Shown here: one piece after another, positions 51,899-54,611 of the stretch
How the letters are laid out: every line of letters begins with the position of its first letter
Numbering within the stretch: the first letter of the stretch is position 1
NCBI GenBank assembly: GCA_947450695.1
Contig: CANFWV010000017.1
Location: forward strand, 1-54,611
Source of the DNA: Comamonadaceae bacterium
GTDB lineage: Bacteria; Pseudomonadota; Gammaproteobacteria; Burkholderiales; Burkholderiaceae_C
Direction of reading: 5' to 3'
DNA length: 54,611 nt
Made by a program: the position numbers and the translations under genes
The notes under the pieces: model-generated
Told to the model about the DNA's origin: nothing
Seen by the model: the letters and a program-made list of their open reading frames with translations, nothing else
Databases searched by the model: none

Positions 51899-53506
51899 TC
51901 AGCAACCGTAAGGAGCCCAGTAATAAGTGCTGATTGTTGGGTCGTACCCTGGGTTGGCAAACTTCGCAATATAGTTTTTACCATTTTTATAATTCACTAT
52001 GTTGCCTGCGGCGTAGTTTTTAGTGCTAACCCAAGCTGGGAACTTGTATAAAGACCAGAAGTAAGTACTTATCGTTGGGTTGTAACCAGGGTTGGCATGC
52101 GTCGCAATATACAGTTTTCCATCAGTATAGAGAACAATCTTCCCTACTGAATAATATCCACCCTGAATCCAATTTGGGAATGTGCACGCATATACAGTGA
52201 CTGGCGAAGGTGCAGGGGGTGGAGCAGATGAAGTCGTGCAAGTATAGGGGGCCCAAAAATACGTGCTGATCGTTGGGTTGTAACCTGGATTGGCAAACTT
52301 CGCCACATACGATTTCCCATTCGAATACGTCACGATACTTCCAGCTGCATAGTATTTTCCTTGAACCCAGAGTGAAAAACTACACGCTGGTGCTGGTGCT
52401 GGTGCTGGTGCTGGCGCTGGCGCTGGCGCTGGCGCTGGCGCTGGTGCTGGTGCTGGCGCTGGTGCTGGTGCTGGTGCTGGCGCTGGTGCTGGTGCTGGCG
52501 CTGGTGCTGGGGCTGGGGCTGGGGCTGGGGCTGGTGGGGTGTATACGCCAGCAGACTTGAAAATATTCAAGAACTGATAATTAGATTGGGCGACGCCACT
52601 GTAGGTGCCAACGGGCCCCATGCCACTGCTGGCTTGAGCAATATCTCGTTGGAATGACCAGTAAGACAGCAAACCGATGCCATTGAGCTTGGCAAAATTA
52701 GCGATCGTTTGCGCTTCATCCAACGAAAATACCGTTCCATCGTCGTTGATACCAATCATCGGCGTGAGCCCCATCATTGCGTATATCTGCGACTTCGATT
52801 TACCGGGGTAAACCGTCGCCAATTGCGTGGCTGACGCCTGAAGATTAAGAATCGATGCCTGAGCGATAGTCGGTGGCACAGCTTGGGCTTTCAAGTTATT
52901 CGCGCCAAAGTCCATGCTCATCAAGTTCACCATGTCAATCCGCACACCTGCCGCAACAGTTGTTTTCAATAAATTGATTGAGTTGGTGTCGAGCCCCGTA
53001 AACCAGCCGGGCAAAGTGAAGGACACATACAGAGCAGGGTACTTAGCTTGAAGTCGTGCCAAAACACGGGCTCGACGAGCAGTGCCCGTTGTATTCGAGA
53101 GCTGTGCCCCCTCGACATCAAAATCGAGGCGCGTGGTTCCTGTATTAATAATTAAGTTTTCAATCAAGTTGAATAAATCATCGTCAGATGTACAGGAAAT
53201 TTCAGCATAGGTTCCATCTGCACCGCCCATAGAAACTATCAGTCGCCCCCCTGCTGCAACATAGTTACGTGCATCTGAAAGCTTGTTGGTGATATTGGCA
53301 TCAAAAGCACATGTGCCCCTGGTAATGGCAAAGGCAAGGGTTGCGCTGTCCAGACCTGCCGAACTCTTAGCACTGACTAAGGTTCCAGAACTCCACGCCT
53401 GAAAATAAGGTGCTACGTCAAAAGCACTGGCAGTTTGACCTAAGCACAGCACCATTGCCCCGGCTAGCAATTTATTGATCGGATTTAGCTTGTGTGGTAT
53501 CCGCAT
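51899..53506 (-). CDS. Secreted GH18 chitinase-like protein with three chitin-binding modules
   Basis: This 535-residue precursor has a signal peptide ending in GQTASA (residue 28). Residues about 29-320 resemble a GH18 barrel: FAITRGTCAFDANI, LIVSMGGADGTYAE, catalytic TTRLDFDVEG (Asp128, Asp130, Glu132), MVNLMSMDFGANN and IGLLSYWSFQRD. The first Asp of the usual DxxDxDxE is Thr here, though the catalytic Glu is kept. A Pro-Ala linker (about 324-375) leads to three CBM5/12-like modules, each with W-Q/STK-Y-AG-IV-Y-GK-Y-A-ANPGY-PTISTY-W. It should bind and probably hydrolyse chitin or related glycan outside the cell. GGAG precedes the ATG. It is convergent with tctA, now with an IS between. 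Confidence 0.88.
   Translation of the reverse strand: MRIPHKLNPINKLLAGAMVLCLGQTASAFDVAPYFQAWSSGTLVSAKSSAGLDSATLAFAITRGTCAFDANITNKLSDARNYVAAGGRLIVSMGGADGTYAEISCTSDDDLFNLIENLIINTGTTRLDFDVEGAQLSNTTGTARRARVLARLQAKYPALYVSFTLPGWFTGLDTNSINLLKTTVAAGVRIDMVNLMSMDFGANNLKAQAVPPTIAQASILNLQASATQLATVYPGKSKSQIYAMMGLTPMIGINDDGTVFSLDEAQTIANFAKLNGIGLLSYWSFQRDIAQASSGMGPVGTYSGVAQSNYQFLNIFKSAGVYTPPAPAPAPAPAPAPAPAPAPAPAPAPAPAPAPAPAPAPAPAPAPAPAPAPACSFSLWVQGKYYAAGSIVTYSNGKSYVAKFANPGYNPTISTYFWAPYTCTTSSAPPPAPSPVTVYACTFPNWIQGGYYSVGKIVLYTDGKLYIATHANPGYNPTISTYFWSLYKFPAWVSTKNYAAGNIVNYKNGKNYIAKFANPGYDPTISTYYWAPYGC
52385..52533 (-). repeat. 6-bp tandem repeat coding for the Pro-Ala linker
   Basis: About 24 copies of GCTGGT/GCTGGC/GCTGGG (plus-strand reading) follow one another without interruption and encode alternating Pro and Ala on the minus strand. 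The variation is only in the third base of the Pro codons (ACC, GCC, CCC classes in complement), clustered in runs, as expected from slippage or unequal exchange. Copy number is likely to vary among strains and would change the linker length in steps of two residues. Confidence 0.9.
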
Positions 53507-54011
53507 GAGTTTCTCCTGAAGATGAGTTAATAGCTAGGCAGACGCTGAAACAAAGGCACTCACATGCCGCGTTACACCATCACAAACAAGTTGGATTTGA
53601 CATTTACCAAACAAGGTAAATATTTCCTAACCAGTTATTCAATCTTCATTTTTGGATTCAGGTGAGTCAACGCCAATGTGTAACGCCCAGTGCTAAAGAA
53701 GAGCATTCAAAAGAAATTCATGAATACATCAAAAAATAGCGCCTATAAACGGTAACTTTGATTCTCACAAAGTCTGCTCAATCACAACCACGACAGGATC
53801 TACAGCAGAGCAAAGCTTGCTCGGCTTACGTGTGACGAAATCAAAATCTTTTTACACATCAAAGAACTCGGCAATCTGGGCGACGCATGGTATTTACCCT
53901 GTCGCAAGCCCATCCAAGGCGCACCTAAAATCTTGCCTTAACCATCGAATGTCAGGGGCCAGAAGTTCAAAAACAGGACTCATCCATGCCCCAAATAACG
54001 GAGACAAACTC
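53507..54011. other. Divergent intergenic region
   Basis: This stretch of 505 bases between the chitinase-like gene (minus) and Bug 7 (plus) has no gene I can support. It contains a 7-bp inverted repeat ATTTACC-AAACAA-GGTAAAT at 53602-53621, 96 bases upstream of the chitinase start, which could be an operator. The part from 53600 to 53780 is AT-richer than its surroundings. No clear terminator or RNA gene is seen. Confidence 0.5.
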
Positions 54012-54611
54012 ATGCAAAAGATCACTAAGACGCGCCGTGCTGTGTTGTTCATGGCCGGTACAACGCTGCTGGCATCAAAAAGCCTTGTCTGGGCGCAAGG
54101 CGCGGCCAACTTTCCCAACAAACCTATCAAGGTCATCGTGCCTTCTGCGCCGGGTGGGGTGGCAGACATCCTGACACGGTTAATTGCTCCCAAGATGAGC
54201 GAAAAACTTGGCCAGCCCGTCATCGTCGAGTACCGGGCAGGTGCAGCGGGCACCATTGGACTGAACTCGGTGGCACGGTCTGCACCAGACGGCTACTCGC
54301 TGGTGTTCGTGTCCGAAACGCACGCGGCAGGCGAAACGCTTTACCCCAAACGCGGCTATAGCATGCAGCGTGAACTGGTGTCAGTCACGCCCATCGGCAA
54401 TTTCCCCCAAGTGCTAGCGGTCAATAAAAACTTACCCGTCAGCTCCGTCAAAGAATTAATCGATTACGCCAAAGCCAACCCGAACAAGTTGTCCTATGGC
54501 TCCGGTGGCGTCGGAAACACTTACCACATGGGCATGGAGCTGATGAACCAGATGGCCGGCATCCAGATGCAGCACATCCCCTACAGCGCAGCCAGCTCTG
54601 CCCGTACAGAC
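54012..54611 (+). CDS. Bug-family TTT substrate-binding protein (7), cut by window end
   Basis: The first 200 codons are present and run open to the last base. ATG 54012 follows GGAGAC. The signal peptide MQKITKTRRAVLFMAGTTLL ends near VWAQG, then NFPNKPIKVIVPSAPGGVAD, VEYRAGAAGTIGLNSVA, APDGYSLVFVSETHAAG, YAKANPNKLSYGSGGVGN and QHIPYSAASSARTD. The block after HIPY is SAAS instead of KGG, which is unusual for the ligand loop. What lies downstream, and so its operon partners, cannot be seen. Confidence 0.9.
   Translation, partial: MQKITKTRRAVLFMAGTTLLASKSLVWAQGAANFPNKPIKVIVPSAPGGVADILTRLIAPKMSEKLGQPVIVEYRAGAAGTIGLNSVARSAPDGYSLVFVSETHAAGETLYPKRGYSMQRELVSVTPIGNFPQVLAVNKNLPVSSVKELIDYAKANPNKLSYGSGGVGNTYHMGMELMNQMAGIQMQHIPYSAASSARTD

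Noticed and set aside
52273..52560. 95-residue plus-strand frame rich in Leu-Val/Leu-Ala
   Set aside because: It is the antisense reading of the Pro-Ala repeat; the membrane-like look is a by-product of the 6-bp repeat.
1..54611. CRISPR arrays, prophage genes, rRNA operons, toxin-antitoxin pairs
   Set aside because: No regularly spaced direct repeats, phage structural genes, rRNA sequences or paired small toxin/antitoxin frames could be recognised on either strand.

Overview
The window looks like chromosomal DNA of a betaproteobacterium of the order Burkholderiales, most likely family Comamonadaceae (Rhodoferax, Polaromonas or Limnohabitans range; the genus cannot be fixed from the sequence). 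The evidence is the long rpsB-tsf-pyrH-frr-uppS-cdsA-dxr-rseP-bamA-skp-lpxD-fabZ-lpxA-lpxB-rnhB run in its usual betaproteobacterial order, and the unusual abundance of Bug-type periplasmic binding proteins of tripartite tricarboxylate transporters (TTT).

Region 1 (1-16.9 kb, minus strand) is core genome. A promoter in front of rpsB opens a tightly packed series for translation (S2, EF-Ts, ribosome recycling factor), UMP kinase, isoprenoid and undecaprenyl synthesis (Dxr, UppS), phospholipid synthesis (CdsA), envelope proteolysis (RseP), outer-membrane assembly (BamA, Skp) and lipid A synthesis (LpxD, FabZ, LpxA, LpxB). It ends with RNase HII and an RNA methyltransferase. Many stops and starts overlap (ATGA, TAATG, TGATG). 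carA and the first codons of carB follow behind their own promoter.

Region 2 (16.9-24.6 kb) holds housekeeping and repair genes: an amidase, the NAD(P)HX repair enzyme Nnr, a YggT membrane protein, RNase R, tRNA-Leu(CAG) and RimO. RNase R appears to start at a non-canonical ATC codon.

Region 3 (24.7-50.3 kb) is an accessory catabolic and uptake region. It contains six complete Bug binding proteins, with a seventh cut by the window end. It also has one TctB-TctA membrane pair, a TRAP permease pair (DctQM) whose likely binding protein DctP lies 7.5 kb away, two Asp/Glu-racemase-superfamily enzymes that each lack the usual second cysteine, a flavin monooxygenase, a double AhpD-like protein, a fumarylacetoacetate-hydrolase-family enzyme, two 2-hydroxyacid dehydrogenases of different folds, a BKACE-type beta-keto acid cleavage enzyme, an SDR dehydrogenase and a thiamine-diphosphate E1 alpha/beta pair without E2 or E3. 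Nudix and rdgC sit in the middle as ordinary genes. I recognise no transcription-factor gene here, but a 48-bp near-perfect palindrome overlaps a probable promoter at 41.0 kb. The inferred theme is import and oxidation of small organic acids.

Region 4 (50.4-54.6 kb) carries an IS3-family (IS150-like) element with a frameshifted orfA. It is inserted in the loop of what was a bidirectional intrinsic terminator between tctA and a secreted chitinase-like GH18 protein. That protein has a long Pro-Ala linker and three chitin-binding-type modules. A divergent, truncated Bug gene ends the window.
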